Shown one piece after another: positions 35,616 to 43,851 of a DNA stretch of 64,000 nt. Location: positions 3,571,560-3,635,559 of the forward strand of contig NZ_KI421511.1 of assembly GCF_000473265.1 (NCBI RefSeq), given 5' to 3'. The stretch's first letter is position 1. Each line of letters starts with the position of its first letter. The position numbers were made by a program, and so were the translations under genes. The stretch comes from Amycolatopsis thermoflava N1165. Lineage in GTDB: Bacteria > Actinomycetota > Actinomycetes > Mycobacteriales > Pseudonocardiaceae. The notes beneath the pieces were generated by a model. It did no database searches and had not been told where the DNA came from. It was given only the letters and a program-made list of their open reading frames with translations.

Positions 35616-36497
35616 TCAGGCCAGGGCCTCGACCGCCTCGGCCAGGTTGCGCAGGTGCCGCGTCCCGTCGGGGAGGGCGAGGCCGTCCCAGCCGGGGCCG
35701 GCCACGAAGAGCCGCGTGCCGGTCAGCTCGTCCGCCGGGACCTGGCGGGCCAGCTCGGGCGTGTGCGCCCACACGACCGTCGCCGCCGGCTTGCGCACCG
35801 TCACGGTCGCGAGCAGGGACCGCGGGGGCACCCGCGCGCCGAGCGAGATCGCGCCGCGACCGCGTTCGGCGAGCGCGTGCCGCAGGACCTCCAGCGGCAG
35901 CGAGTGCTGTTCGTCCGGCGCGCACGCCAGCAGCACGGACGCCGAACCGGTGCCGCCCAGCGGGACCGCGTGCAGTGCCGCGATGATCCCGTCTGTGGCG
36001 AGGTGCTCGACCTCGACGGGCCCGCCCGGCTCGGCGCACCGCTCGCCCAGCTCCTGCAGGAACGGGACGAGCAGCTTCTGCCAGGTGTCGACGGTGCCGT
36101 GCCGGTCGAGGAAGCCGACCACTATGCGGCGGAACGCGTCCGGGTCGAGCTTCTCGGCGGCTCCGCGCAGTGACCGCCGCCGGCGGCTCGCCACCCGGTC
36201 GGGCACCTGACCGGGCGGGGCGATCGGGGGCGCCGCACCCGCGCTCACGCTCGCGGCCGCGCTCGCCACCGGCACGCCCTGGCGCACCAGGTGCACCACA
36301 CGCTCCAGGCGGCGCAGGTCGCCGACCGTGTACCGGCGGTGCCGACCCGGTTCGCGGGAACTCGGCCCCAGCCCGTGCCTGCGGTCCCAGCTGCGCAGTG
36401 TCGCGACCGCGACACCGAGCCTGCTCGCCACCGCGGCAGGGGTCAGCACCGCTTCGGGCGGTACCGCTTCACGCGCGGCCTGCCCCGTGCGGCTCAT
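35616..36497 (-). CDS. MerR-type regulator with B12-binding domain (CarH/LitR-like)
   Basis: 293 residues. MerR helix-turn-helix (residues 15-75, LTPAAVASRLGVAVATLRSW), a helical bundle (about 110-175) and a Rossmann-like cobalamin domain (about 185-290). CarH-type photoreceptors carry W-x9-EH in the bundle and E-x-H in the Rossmann part. Here the bundle reads C154-x9-EH (Glu164, His165) and the lower ligand motif DEQHSLP keeps His198. The Trp is replaced by Cys, and the next residue, His in Thermus CarH, is Ala. So B12 binding seems kept but the light chemistry may differ. Confidence 0.82.
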   Translation of the reverse strand: MSRTGQAAREAVPPEAVLTPAAVASRLGVAVATLRSWDRRHGLGPSSREPGRHRRYTVGDLRRLERVVHLVRQGVPVASAAASVSAGAAPPIAPPGQVPDRVASRRRRSLRGAAEKLDPDAFRRIVVGFLDRHGTVDTWQKLLVPFLQELGERCAEPGGPVEVEHLATDGIIAALHAVPLGGTGSASVLLACAPDEQHSLPLEVLRHALAERGRGAISLGARVPPRSLLATVTVRKPAATVVWAHTPELARQVPADELTGTRLFVAGPGWDGLALPDGTRHLRNLAEAVEALA

Positions 36498-36632
36498 CAG
36501 TTCACGCCTCCCGATGACTTCCGGTCACCGCCCCACCGGGCGGATGCATCATTCGATTGTGCAACATTCGCGCCTCTCTTGGTTGACGATCAACTCGATA
36601 ATCGGGCAGCAGGGGCGCCCACAGACCAGGGT

Positions 36633-36652
36633 TACTGGAACGATCGGTTGGC
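36633..36652. promoter_or_regulatory. Candidate TetR operator, copy 1 (upstream of the tetR gene)
   Basis: TACTGGAACGATCGGTTGGC matches the site at 37274-37293 at 16 of 20 positions and lies 21 bp before the TetR start. Shared sites before the regulator and the efflux gene suggest autoregulation. Confidence 0.6.
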
Positions 36653-36672
36653 AATGCGCTACGCTGCCGATC

Positions 36673-37251
36673 ATGGCGAGGACCAAAGAGTTCGACCCCG
36701 ACGTCGCGTTGCACGCAGCACTGGAGCTGTTCTGGCGGCAGGGCTACGAAGCCACCTCGATGCAGGACCTGGTCGACCACGTCGGCGTCAACCGCGCCAG
36801 CCTGTACGCCACCTACGGCAGCAAGCACGACCTCTACCTGCGCGCCCTGGACCGCTACTGCGAACTGCGCGGCATCGAGACGATGACCGCGCTGAACCGG
36901 CCCGGCCCGGCACTCGACGCGGTCCGCGACTTCATCCGCTCCTACGTCACCGAATGCCACGAGGACGCGGAAAGCAAGGGCTGCCTGGTCACCAACACCG
37001 CGACCGAACTGCTGCCCCGGGACGCGAAGGCGGCCCGCCGGGTGGACATCGCCTTCGGGGAGCTGGAGGCCGCGCTGGCAGGCACTCTCTCCCGCGCCCA
37101 GCAGGAGGGCGACCTCCCGCCGGACAAGGACCCGCGGGCGCTGGCCCGGTTCCTGGTCACGTTCATCCAGGGCGTCCGCGTGGTCGGCAAGACCGACGAC
37201 GCCCGCCGCCTGGACGAGGCCGTCGACCAGGCCTTGTCGCTGCTCGCCTGA
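36673..37251 (+). CDS. TetR-family regulator of the adjacent MFS gene
   Basis: 192 residues: helix-turn-helix (about 10-56, TSMQDLVDHVGVNRASLY) and a C-terminal domain of the type with CHEDAESKGCLVTNTATEL. This subgroup is mostly a repressor of efflux or detoxification genes. ATG 36673 was chosen because the family homology starts there (MARTKEFDPD). Followed by the MFS gene 58 bp downstream, with a matching candidate operator before each gene. Confidence 0.9.
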   Translation: MARTKEFDPDVALHAALELFWRQGYEATSMQDLVDHVGVNRASLYATYGSKHDLYLRALDRYCELRGIETMTALNRPGPALDAVRDFIRSYVTECHEDAESKGCLVTNTATELLPRDAKAARRVDIAFGELEAALAGTLSRAQQEGDLPPDKDPRALARFLVTFIQGVRVVGKTDDARRLDEAVDQALSLLA

Positions 37252-37273
37252 AAGCCCTCGCGGCTTGACCTGA

Positions 37274-37293
37274 TTCTGGAACGTACGGTTGTC
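37274..37293. promoter_or_regulatory. Candidate TetR operator, copy 2 (upstream of the MFS gene)
   Basis: TTCTGGAACGTACGGTTGTC shares the core CTGGAACG-NN-CGGTTG with the site at 36633-36652. It overlaps the spacer after a TTGACC -35-like box at 37265-37270. Confidence 0.6.
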
Positions 37294-37309
37294 TATGAAG
37301 GGAGTGCGC

Positions 37310-38476
37310 ATGCCGCGCGCGATCTACGTGCTGAGCCTCGGCGTGTTCGCGATGGTCACGAGCGAGTTCGTCGTCGCCGGGCTGATGCCCCAGCTGGCGG
37401 ACGGGCTCGGCGTCACGGTGCCGCAGATCGGCTACCTGATCACCGCGTTCGCGGTCGCGATGGCGGCAGGCGGTCCGGTCCTCACCGTCGCCCTGATGCG
37501 GCTTGCGCCGAAGACCGCGCTGATGCTGCTGTTCGCGGTCTTCCTGGCGGGCAACGTGCTGGCCGCGACCGCGACCGGCTACGGCACGATGCTGGTCGCC
37601 CGCGTCGTGACGGGCGTCGCCGCGCAGGCGTTCTTCGGCATCGGCATCTCGCTGACCGCGCAGCTCACCCGCCCTGAGGTCCGCGGCCGCGCGATCGCCG
37701 TGGTGATGAACGGCCTGATGCTCGGCACCCTGCTCGGCCTGCCGCTCGCCACGGTCGTCGGCGAGAACCTCGGCTGGCGCGCGACGTTCTGGGCGATCGG
37801 GGTGCTGGCCGTGGTAGCGGCGCTGGCCACGCTCGCCGGCGTGCCCGCGCTCGCCGCATCGGCCGACGGCGGCACCTTCCGTGAGGAACTGGGCGTGTTC
37901 CGCGCCCCGCGGCTGTGGCTGGCACTGTCCACCAGCACGCTCATCATCGGCGCCACATTCTCCGCGTTCAGCTACTTCACGCCGATCCTCACCGAGGTCA
38001 CCGGGTTCGACCGCGGCACCGTGCCGCTGCTGCTCGTCGCCTACGGCGCGGCCACCGTCGTGGGCAACGTCGTCGTCGGGCGCCTCGCCGACCGGCACAC
38101 CGTGCCCGTCCTGGTGGCCGGCCTCGCACTGAACCTGGTCTTCCTCGCCGCGTTCGCCGTGCTCGCCGACCTGCCCGCGCCCGCGCTGGTGGCGATGCTC
38201 GGCATCGGGCTGGTCGGCGTCACGATGAACCCGGCGATGGTGACCCGCGTGCAGCGCGCCGGCAACGCCCGGCCGCTGGTCAACACCGTGCACTCGTCGT
38301 TCATCACGCTCGGCGTCATCCTCGGGTCGTCGCTCGGCGGGCTGGTGATCGAGACGTCCGGACTGCGCGCACCGCTGTGGCTCGGCGCCGGTCTCGCGGC
38401 GCTCGGCCTGCTGACCGTGCTGCCCGAACTGCTGCGCCGCCGGGTGCCCGCGCCGGTCGTGCAGCCGTGCGCCTGA
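37310..38476 (+). CDS. Major facilitator superfamily drug/sugar efflux transporter (AraJ-like)
   Basis: 388 residues with twelve transmembrane helices. The first helix (YVLSLGVFAMVTSEFVVAGL) and RPEVRGRAIAVVMNG loop are typical of the AraJ/YdhP (DHA1) group. ATG 37310 is preceded by AAGGGAG; ATG 37295 in frame lies before that Shine-Dalgarno run. Likely repressed by the TetR upstream until an exported compound appears. Substrate unknown. Confidence 0.9.
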   Translation: MPRAIYVLSLGVFAMVTSEFVVAGLMPQLADGLGVTVPQIGYLITAFAVAMAAGGPVLTVALMRLAPKTALMLLFAVFLAGNVLAATATGYGTMLVARVVTGVAAQAFFGIGISLTAQLTRPEVRGRAIAVVMNGLMLGTLLGLPLATVVGENLGWRATFWAIGVLAVVAALATLAGVPALAASADGGTFREELGVFRAPRLWLALSTSTLIIGATFSAFSYFTPILTEVTGFDRGTVPLLLVAYGAATVVGNVVVGRLADRHTVPVLVAGLALNLVFLAAFAVLADLPAPALVAMLGIGLVGVTMNPAMVTRVQRAGNARPLVNTVHSSFITLGVILGSSLGGLVIETSGLRAPLWLGAGLAALGLLTVLPELLRRRVPAPVVQPCA

Positions 38477-38504
38477 CCGGCGGCACACCCGGGCGGCAGG
38501 ACCG

Positions 38505-39078
38505 TCACCCCGACGGTCGACGGCTGGAGGAGCCGCACACCGTCAACGCGGCTGACGGTGGCGGCGTACATCCGGGCGATCGAGTGCGCGTCGGCGACCA
38601 TGTTCGCGGCCGGGAACTCCGCCGCACGCCAGGCGCGCGTGGTGAAGTAGCTGGTCGTGTTGTCGAAGGCGCCGCCGAGCTCGGGCGGTCACCCACGCGG
38701 TGACCGTGTCCGCGTGGCTACACTTCGAGCGCCCGGATGACCGGGTGCCAGGCGCACGCGTCCGCGAAGGTCAGCGGCCCGTCCAGGACCGGCAGGCCGG
38801 CCTGGTGGGACAGCAGCCATCGCACGGGGATCGTGTCCTTGCCGCGCGCGCCGAACTCCGGCCAGTACCGGACGACCGGCGCATCCAGGTCCAGCAGACC
38901 GCGCTGCACCAGCAGGTGCGCGCAAATCGCGGTGGCGCCCTTCGTCGTCGAGGCGACCTGCGCGATGGTGTTCGCGCGCCACGGCCGGTTCGCCTCGCGA
39001 TCGGCGAGGCCGTCCCAGAGGTTGACCACGAGGCGGCCGTCGACGTAGACGCTGCACGCCTGAGGTGGAAGCAGACAT
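38505..39078 (-). pseudogene. Scrambled beta-lactamase-family serine hydrolase
   Basis: Two pieces of one gene remain, both leftward. The upstream piece (about 38718-39056) has YVDGRLVVNLWDG, the S-x-x-K motif in VASTTKGA and PVRWLLSHQAGLPVLDG. The downstream piece (about 38505-38690) has GAFDNTTSYFTTRAWRAAEF and SIARMYAATVSRVDGVRLL, from the C-terminal part of the same family. A start with GGAGGAG sits at 39078, but the frame shifts near 39055; the region between the two pieces is deleted, and the 3' end runs into the MFS gene. No full-length product is possible. Confidence 0.8.
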
Positions 39079-39578
39079 GACACATCTCCTCCGTGTTCGT
39101 CACCACCGCCGGGCCGGTCCGCCTGGCGGAGGAGTGCGGCGGCCAGGAGTTCTGGGCCCGCCGGGTCGCAGTGGCGTGCTGCACCACCTGGGCGCCGTGC
39201 TGGAGGATCCGGTCCGCGGTCCCGAGGGCGACGAGCGTGGACAACCCCGCCGCGGCGTGGTTCGCGCACGTCGTGGGCGGATACACGATATCGGCGTGCT
39301 CATTTTCCGCGAACCGCAGAAAACCGGTCCGGCTCGCTATTTTTCGGACATTCATTCCGCGACCGTGCAACACGGCCAGAAACGGCAGTCCGCAATGGGA
39401 GTATTTCGCCAATACCGCCCTCGAAGTTCCCTGCCACAAAGCGAAATCGTGCGGTCCATACCGGACCGTCACCGGGAGCACGGGGGTGCGCACAGCGTTT
39501 TCTCAGGCGGTTCTCACCGGCCGCCCAGAAAGGGGGACGACCCTCGGCCGGGTCGTTCGCCGAACCGGAGGAGTGCAG
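39079..39578. other. Gene-poor, lower-GC stretch upstream of the sulfonate-type operon
   Basis: 500 bp. Counted by hand, 39301-39420 is 56 percent GC, well below its surroundings. A leftward open frame (39493 to about 39090) gives MRTPVLPVTVRYGPHDFAL and FAENEHADIVYPPTT, which do not look like a shadow of another gene but match no family I know. It may be a second gene remnant or an imported fragment. The last 20 bases contain the RBS of the ligase gene. Confidence 0.5.
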
Positions 39579-41048
39579 ATGGCCGTCGTTTCCCGGATGC
39601 TGGAGGTCCGCGCCCAGGACCGGCCGGACGAGGTGGCCTTCCTCGACGGCGCGGACGGGCGCGAGCTGACCTGGCGTTCGGTCGCGGCCGCCGCGCGGCG
39701 CTGGCGCGAACTCGCCAGGGACCTGCCGCCCCGCACCCGGATCGGTCTGGTGGCGGCCGATCCGCTGGCGTTCACCGCCGCCTACCTCGGCTGCCTCGCC
39801 GCGGGCCTGACCGCGGCGCCGGTCGACCCCCGCCTCACCACGGCCGAACTGGGCACCGCGCTCGACCGGGTGCGCGCCGCCGTCGTCGCGACCGACCGGC
39901 CGGACCTCGTCCCCGGCCGCCCGACCTGGGCACTCGACCGCGACGGGCCGCGCCCCGTCCGGACCGCTCGCATCCGTGCCGACGGCGCCGCGCTGCGGCC
40001 CGCGGTGCTGCTGACCAGTTCCGGCACCACCGGAGCGCCCAAGGGGATCCCGCTGAGCGAGTGGCAGCTCGTGCGCACCGCCCGCCGCGTCGCGCGGCAC
40101 CACCGGTTCGGCCCCGGCGAGCGCGGGTACACGCCGCTCCCCCTCTTCCACGTGAACGCGCAGGTGATGGGCCTGCTGGCGACGGTGATCAGCGGCGGCT
40201 CGCTGGTCCTCGACCGGAGGTTCAGCGCCGGCGATTACTGGGACCGCGTCGAACGCTGGTCGCCGACCTGGCTCAACACCGTCCCCGCGATCCTCGCCTC
40301 GCTCGCCCGGCGGCCCGCGCCGCCGGACCACGTCGCCCGCCGCATCCGGTTCGCGCGCTCGGCGTCGGCGCCGCTGTCACCGGAGATCGCGCGGCGCTTC
40401 ACCGAGCGAACCGGCGTCGGTGTGCTGGAGACCTACGGGATGTCCGAGGCCGCCGGGCAGATCACCGCGAACCCGCTCGACCCCTGGCTGCGCCGCGCCG
40501 GTTCGGTCGGTCTGCCCGTCGGGGTGGGGCTCGTCGTCGCCGGGCCGGACGGCGAGGTGCTGCCGCCCGGCGAACGCGGCGAGGTGCGGCTGCGCGGCCG
40601 CCAGGTCGTGAGCCGGTACCTGGAGCTGGACGGACTCGGCGAACGGAGTCGCCCGGCCCGGACGCCGGACGGGTGGCTGCGGACCGGTGACGTGGGCGTG
40701 CTCGACGAGCACGGGTACCTCACGCTCGCCGGGCGCGTGGACGACGTCATCAACCGCGGCGGCGAGAAGATCTACCCGCACGAGATCGAGGACGTCCTGC
40801 TCGCGCACCCGGCGGTCACCGCGGTCGCGGTCGTCGGCGCGCCGGACGAGCGTCTCGGCCAAGTGCCGGTCGCGTTCGTGACGGGACGGCCGGAACCCGG
40901 GCTGGCGCGGGCGTTGCACGGCTGGTGCGAACAGCGGCTGGCCCGCTACAAGCGGCCGTCGGTGATCGAGGTGACGGCGGCGCTGCCGCTCGGCCCGACC
41001 GGGAAGGTGCTGCGCCGTGAACTGCGGGCCGCGGCGGGCGGGCGGTGA
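39579..41048 (+). CDS. AMP-forming acyl-CoA/acid ligase (ANL superfamily)
   Basis: 489 residues. Core motifs: TSSGTTGAPKGIP (phosphate loop), ETYGMSEAAGQI, LRTGDVGVLDEHGYL and the GRVDDVINRGGEKI hinge; the C-terminal catalytic Lys is in LPLGPTGKVLRREL. It adenylates a carboxylic acid and passes it to CoA or another thiol. Nearest types are short-acyl, oxalyl or o-succinylbenzoate ligases. ATG 39579 has GGAGGAG five bases before. First gene of a six-gene run with 4-bp overlaps. The substrate could be sulfolactate or a fatty acid, which is inference. Confidence 0.88.
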   Translation: MAVVSRMLEVRAQDRPDEVAFLDGADGRELTWRSVAAAARRWRELARDLPPRTRIGLVAADPLAFTAAYLGCLAAGLTAAPVDPRLTTAELGTALDRVRAAVVATDRPDLVPGRPTWALDRDGPRPVRTARIRADGAALRPAVLLTSSGTTGAPKGIPLSEWQLVRTARRVARHHRFGPGERGYTPLPLFHVNAQVMGLLATVISGGSLVLDRRFSAGDYWDRVERWSPTWLNTVPAILASLARRPAPPDHVARRIRFARSASAPLSPEIARRFTERTGVGVLETYGMSEAAGQITANPLDPWLRRAGSVGLPVGVGLVVAGPDGEVLPPGERGEVRLRGRQVVSRYLELDGLGERSRPARTPDGWLRTGDVGVLDEHGYLTLAGRVDDVINRGGEKIYPHEIEDVLLAHPAVTAVAVVGAPDERLGQVPVAFVTGRPEPGLARALHGWCEQRLARYKRPSVIEVTAALPLGPTGKVLRRELRAAAGGR

Positions 41049-42166
41049 GCCGGCGCGGCGAGCACCTGCACTACGTCGACCTGGTGCGCGTCCTGACCGT
41101 CGGGCTGGTGATCGGCCTGCACGTGCTGGCGCTGGCGCCGTTCGCACCGGGGGTGCCGATCGGCGGACTGATCGTCGTCTTCCACGTCAGCCGCGAGGTG
41201 TTCTTCCTGCTGACCGCGTTCGTGCTCACCTACAGCACGGCGCGCAAGCCGCGGTGGCGCGAGTTCTGGCGACGGCGCTACCTGTTCGTCGTCGTGCCGT
41301 ATCTGCTGTGGACGGTCGTCTACTTCCTCGCGGACGGCGGGCCGTACTCGGCGGTGGCGTTCTTCAGCGAGCTGCTGACCGGGACCGCGCGCTACCACCT
41401 GTACTTCCTGCTGGTGTCGATGCAGATCTACCTGGTGTGGCCGGCGGTCCGGGGGCTGATCGCGGTGACCCGGCGGTACCACTGGGCGCTGCTGGCCTTC
41501 GCGGTGGCGTTCCAGCTGGTGTTCTCGCTCGCCGTGCAGCAGCAGTGGAACCTCGGCGGGTTGTCCGGGTGGGTGCACGCGCCGGACGCCTGGCTGCCCA
41601 GCTACCTCGGCTACGTGCTGGTCGGCGCGCTGGCCGGGACGCACCGGGAACGGCTTGTGGCGTGGACCCGCGCGCACGTGCGGGTGGTCCTCGGCGGGTG
41701 CGCGGCGGCGCTGGCGCTCGGCGTGGCTGTCTACTTAGGACAGGTCTACCTGGCCGGGCAACCGCCGCTGGTGGCGAGCATCGTGTTCCAGCCCGTCGTC
41801 GCGGTGGAGAGTTTCGCCGTGGCCTGGGCGTTCCTCGCCTTCGGTCTGGTGTGGACGGAGCGCGGGACGCCGTGGTGCGGCGTGGTCCGCGCGACCTCCG
41901 ACGCGTCGTTCGGCGTGTACCTGATCCACCCGCTGCTGCTGCAGGGCCTGCTCCTCGCGGTCGCCGCCGCCGGCCCCGCGCAGCCGCCGGACGCGGTGCT
42001 GCTGCCCGTGCTGGTGCTGGCGGTCGTCCCGCTCGTCTACTCCGTGTCCGGCCTGGTCACCGCACTGGCGCGGCGCACCCCGGCCAGCCTCGCCCTCACC
42101 GGGCGGGCCCGGGTGCGCGCACGCGTGCCCGCACCCGCCCTCGTCCCCACAGGAGGAACCCGATGA
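41045..42166 (+). CDS. Integral membrane acyltransferase (acyltransferase 3/OafA family)
   Basis: 373 residues with about ten transmembrane helices. The N-terminus LHYVDLVRVLTVGLVIGLHV carries the family's R...H arrangement in helix 1. These enzymes move acyl groups onto sugars, lipids or antibiotics at the membrane. GTG 41045 overlaps the ligase stop, so the two are made together. The C-terminus is a basic, disordered tail (RARVRARVPAPALVP). Probable acyl acceptor: the product of the ComA-like enzyme or a lipid carrier (inference). Confidence 0.85.
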   Translation: MSRRGEHLHYVDLVRVLTVGLVIGLHVLALAPFAPGVPIGGLIVVFHVSREVFFLLTAFVLTYSTARKPRWREFWRRRYLFVVVPYLLWTVVYFLADGGPYSAVAFFSELLTGTARYHLYFLLVSMQIYLVWPAVRGLIAVTRRYHWALLAFAVAFQLVFSLAVQQQWNLGGLSGWVHAPDAWLPSYLGYVLVGALAGTHRERLVAWTRAHVRVVLGGCAAALALGVAVYLGQVYLAGQPPLVASIVFQPVVAVESFAVAWAFLAFGLVWTERGTPWCGVVRATSDASFGVYLIHPLLLQGLLLAVAAAGPAQPPDAVLLPVLVLAVVPLVYSVSGLVTALARRTPASLALTGRARVRARVPAPALVPTGGTR

Positions 42167-42906
42167 ACACCGGTGTGACCATGGTGATCGACCCCGGTCT
42201 GCCGACCGGTGCGTTCACCGACCTGGTGACCAGCCACGGCGACCACATCGACCTGCTCAAGTTCGGCTGGGGCACCGCACTGGTGACCAGGGACCTGCAC
42301 CGCAAGGTCGCCGTGCTGCGCGAAGCCGGGATCGGCTGCTACTTCGGCGGCACGCTGTTCGAGCACTACCTGGTGCGCGACCGGCTGGACGACTGCCTCG
42401 CGTTCGTCGACGACGCCGGCGCCACGCACATCGAGGTGTCCAACGGAACGATCCCGTTGTCGCAGCACGACAAGGCGCCCTACGTCGAGCGGATGACCCG
42501 GTACCGGCCGGTGCTCGCCGAGGTCGGCTACAAGGACGCGGGCCGTTCGGCGTGCCTCGGGCCGGCGGACTGGGTCGGCGCGATCACCGAGGACCTCGCG
42601 GCCGGCGCGGACTTCGTGATCACCGAGACGCGCGAGAGCGGCCGCAGCGGCCTGGCCCGGCCGGACGGGCACGTGCGCGAGGACGTGCTGCACGCGGTGA
42701 TTTCCGCGGTCGACCACCGGCGCCTGCTGTTCGAGGCGCCGACCAAGGAGCTGCAGGTCGAACTGATCCAGGCGCTCGGGCCGTCGGTGAACCTCGGCAA
42801 CATCGCCACCACCGACGTGCTCGGCGTGGAAACCCTGCGGCGCGGGCTGCGCGCCGACACCCTCGTCCAGCTCACCCCGACCCTGAAGGGAACCGTCCAT
42901 GCGTGA
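42163..42906 (+). CDS. Phosphosulfolactate synthase-like protein (ComA family)
   Basis: 247 residues, full-length ComA TIM barrel: TMVIDPGLPTGAF, HIDLLKFGWGT, IEVSNGTIPL, the Lys in AEVGYKDAG (Lys124, matching the catalytic Lys region), FVITETRESGRSG and EAPTKELQVELIQALGP. ComA adds sulfite to phosphoenolpyruvate to give 2-phospho-3-sulfolactate, the first step of coenzyme M in methanogens and of sulfolactate in Bacillus spores. ATG 42163 overlaps the acyltransferase stop and has AGGAGG upstream. No ComB phosphatase gene is present; a histidine phosphatase lies two genes on. Confidence 0.88.
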   Translation: MNTGVTMVIDPGLPTGAFTDLVTSHGDHIDLLKFGWGTALVTRDLHRKVAVLREAGIGCYFGGTLFEHYLVRDRLDDCLAFVDDAGATHIEVSNGTIPLSQHDKAPYVERMTRYRPVLAEVGYKDAGRSACLGPADWVGAITEDLAAGADFVITETRESGRSGLARPDGHVREDVLHAVISAVDHRRLLFEAPTKELQVELIQALGPSVNLGNIATTDVLGVETLRRGLRADTLVQLTPTLKGTVHA

Positions 42907-43298
42907 CCCTCGCGATGCCTGCCACGTTGCCATCCCGGCCCGCGACCTCGACGAGGCCGTCGAGTTCTACGTGTTCGGCCTCGGCGCGAAGCTGGCCCCG
43001 CCGCTACGACGACCGTGTGACGTTCGACTTCTTCGGCGACCAGCTCGTGTGCCATCTGTCGGAGAACGTGCCCGCGGAGGCGGTGGCCTACCCGCGGCAC
43101 TTCGGTGTGAGCTTCGCGCGGGCCGAGGACTTCGACCGGCTGGTGCGGGTCGTCGAGCACCGGAAGCTGACGGTGCTGTCCGGGCCGTCGCTGCGGTTCG
43201 AGGGGACGGCCGAGCAGCACCGGACGTTGTTCCTGGTGGATCCATCGAACAACGTGCTGGAGTTCAAGAACTACGACGACCCGCGGTTGCAGTACTGA
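42899..43298 (+). pseudogene. VOC-superfamily protein, frameshifted
   Basis: The N-terminus (CHVAIPARDLDEAVEFYV) and the remainder (YDDRVTFDFFGDQLVCHL ... LFLVDPSNNVLEFKNYDD) are a single small VOC protein of about 132 residues, but they lie in different frames. The break is at the four-C run 42996-42999: one C fewer restores GCC-CGC-CGC-TAC and full homology. Because a homopolymer is involved, this may be a sequencing error, a real inactivation or a slippage site. VOC domains use a metal on lactoyl, dioxygen or epoxide chemistry. The start overlaps the ComA-like stop; the end overlaps the phosphatase start (TGATG). Confidence 0.85.
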
Positions 43299-43840
43299 TG
43301 GCCGTGCACCTGGTACGGCACGGGCAGAGCGCGTGGAACGTCGCCGGCCGTGTGCAGGGGCAGTCGCCGCGGGCGGGTTCGCTGACCGCGGCGGGGCGGG
43401 CGCAGGCGGCCGCGCTGGACGTGACCGGGACGGTGCTCGTGTCGAGCGATCTGCCCAGGGCGCGGGAGACGGCGGAGATCATCGCGGCCCGGCTGGGGTT
43501 GCCGGTGCTGGTCGACGCCGGATTGCGGGAGCAGCGGCTCGGCGCGCTGGAGGGCAGGCGGTTCGCCGAGGTGCAGCCGGTGATCGACGGCCTGTGGGCG
43601 CACCCGCTGCGGCTGCCGCCCGGTGGCGGGGAGAGCGTGGCCGACCTGCACCTGAGGGTGCGGCGGACGCTGGGCAGGCTGGCGGCGCGGCACGCCGGGG
43701 AGGAGCTGGTCGTGGTGACGCACGGCGGCCCGATCCGCGTGGCGACGACCGGGGTGGACCCGGTGTCGGGGTCCGCGGTGCCGCGGGTGGCGGTCGGGAA
43801 TGCGGCGGTGATCACTGTGCGTCCGGGCGCGGCCGTCTAG
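43298..43840 (+). CDS. Histidine phosphatase superfamily protein
   Basis: 180 residues. RHGQSAWN at the start (phospho-His), SSDLPRARETAEI, GLREQRLGALEGRRF and VTHGGPIR at the end complete the phosphoglycerate-mutase-like active site. The enzyme could remove the phosphate left by the ComA-like step, the job done by unrelated ComB in methanogens; that is an inference from position. Start shares one base with the VOC stop. Confidence 0.9.
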   Translation: MAVHLVRHGQSAWNVAGRVQGQSPRAGSLTAAGRAQAAALDVTGTVLVSSDLPRARETAEIIAARLGLPVLVDAGLREQRLGALEGRRFAEVQPVIDGLWAHPLRLPPGGGESVADLHLRVRRTLGRLAARHAGEELVVVTHGGPIRVATTGVDPVSGSAVPRVAVGNAAVITVRPGAAV

Positions 43841-43851
43841 TCTGCGGCCTT

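Noticed and set aside
38477..39078. An intact beta-lactamase gene
   Set aside because: Pieces lie in different frames with a deletion between them, so it was called a pseudogene.
39093..41048. A longer ligase starting at 39093
   Set aside because: The extra 162 residues have no similarity to ligases; ATG 39579 has GGAGGAG in place and the domain begins there.
42899..43840. A single VOC-phosphatase fusion gene
   Set aside because: The shared open frame covers the start of the VOC gene and the whole phosphatase, but the middle is the wrong frame of the VOC gene; the phosphatase has its own ATG at 43298 and the VOC stop lies there.
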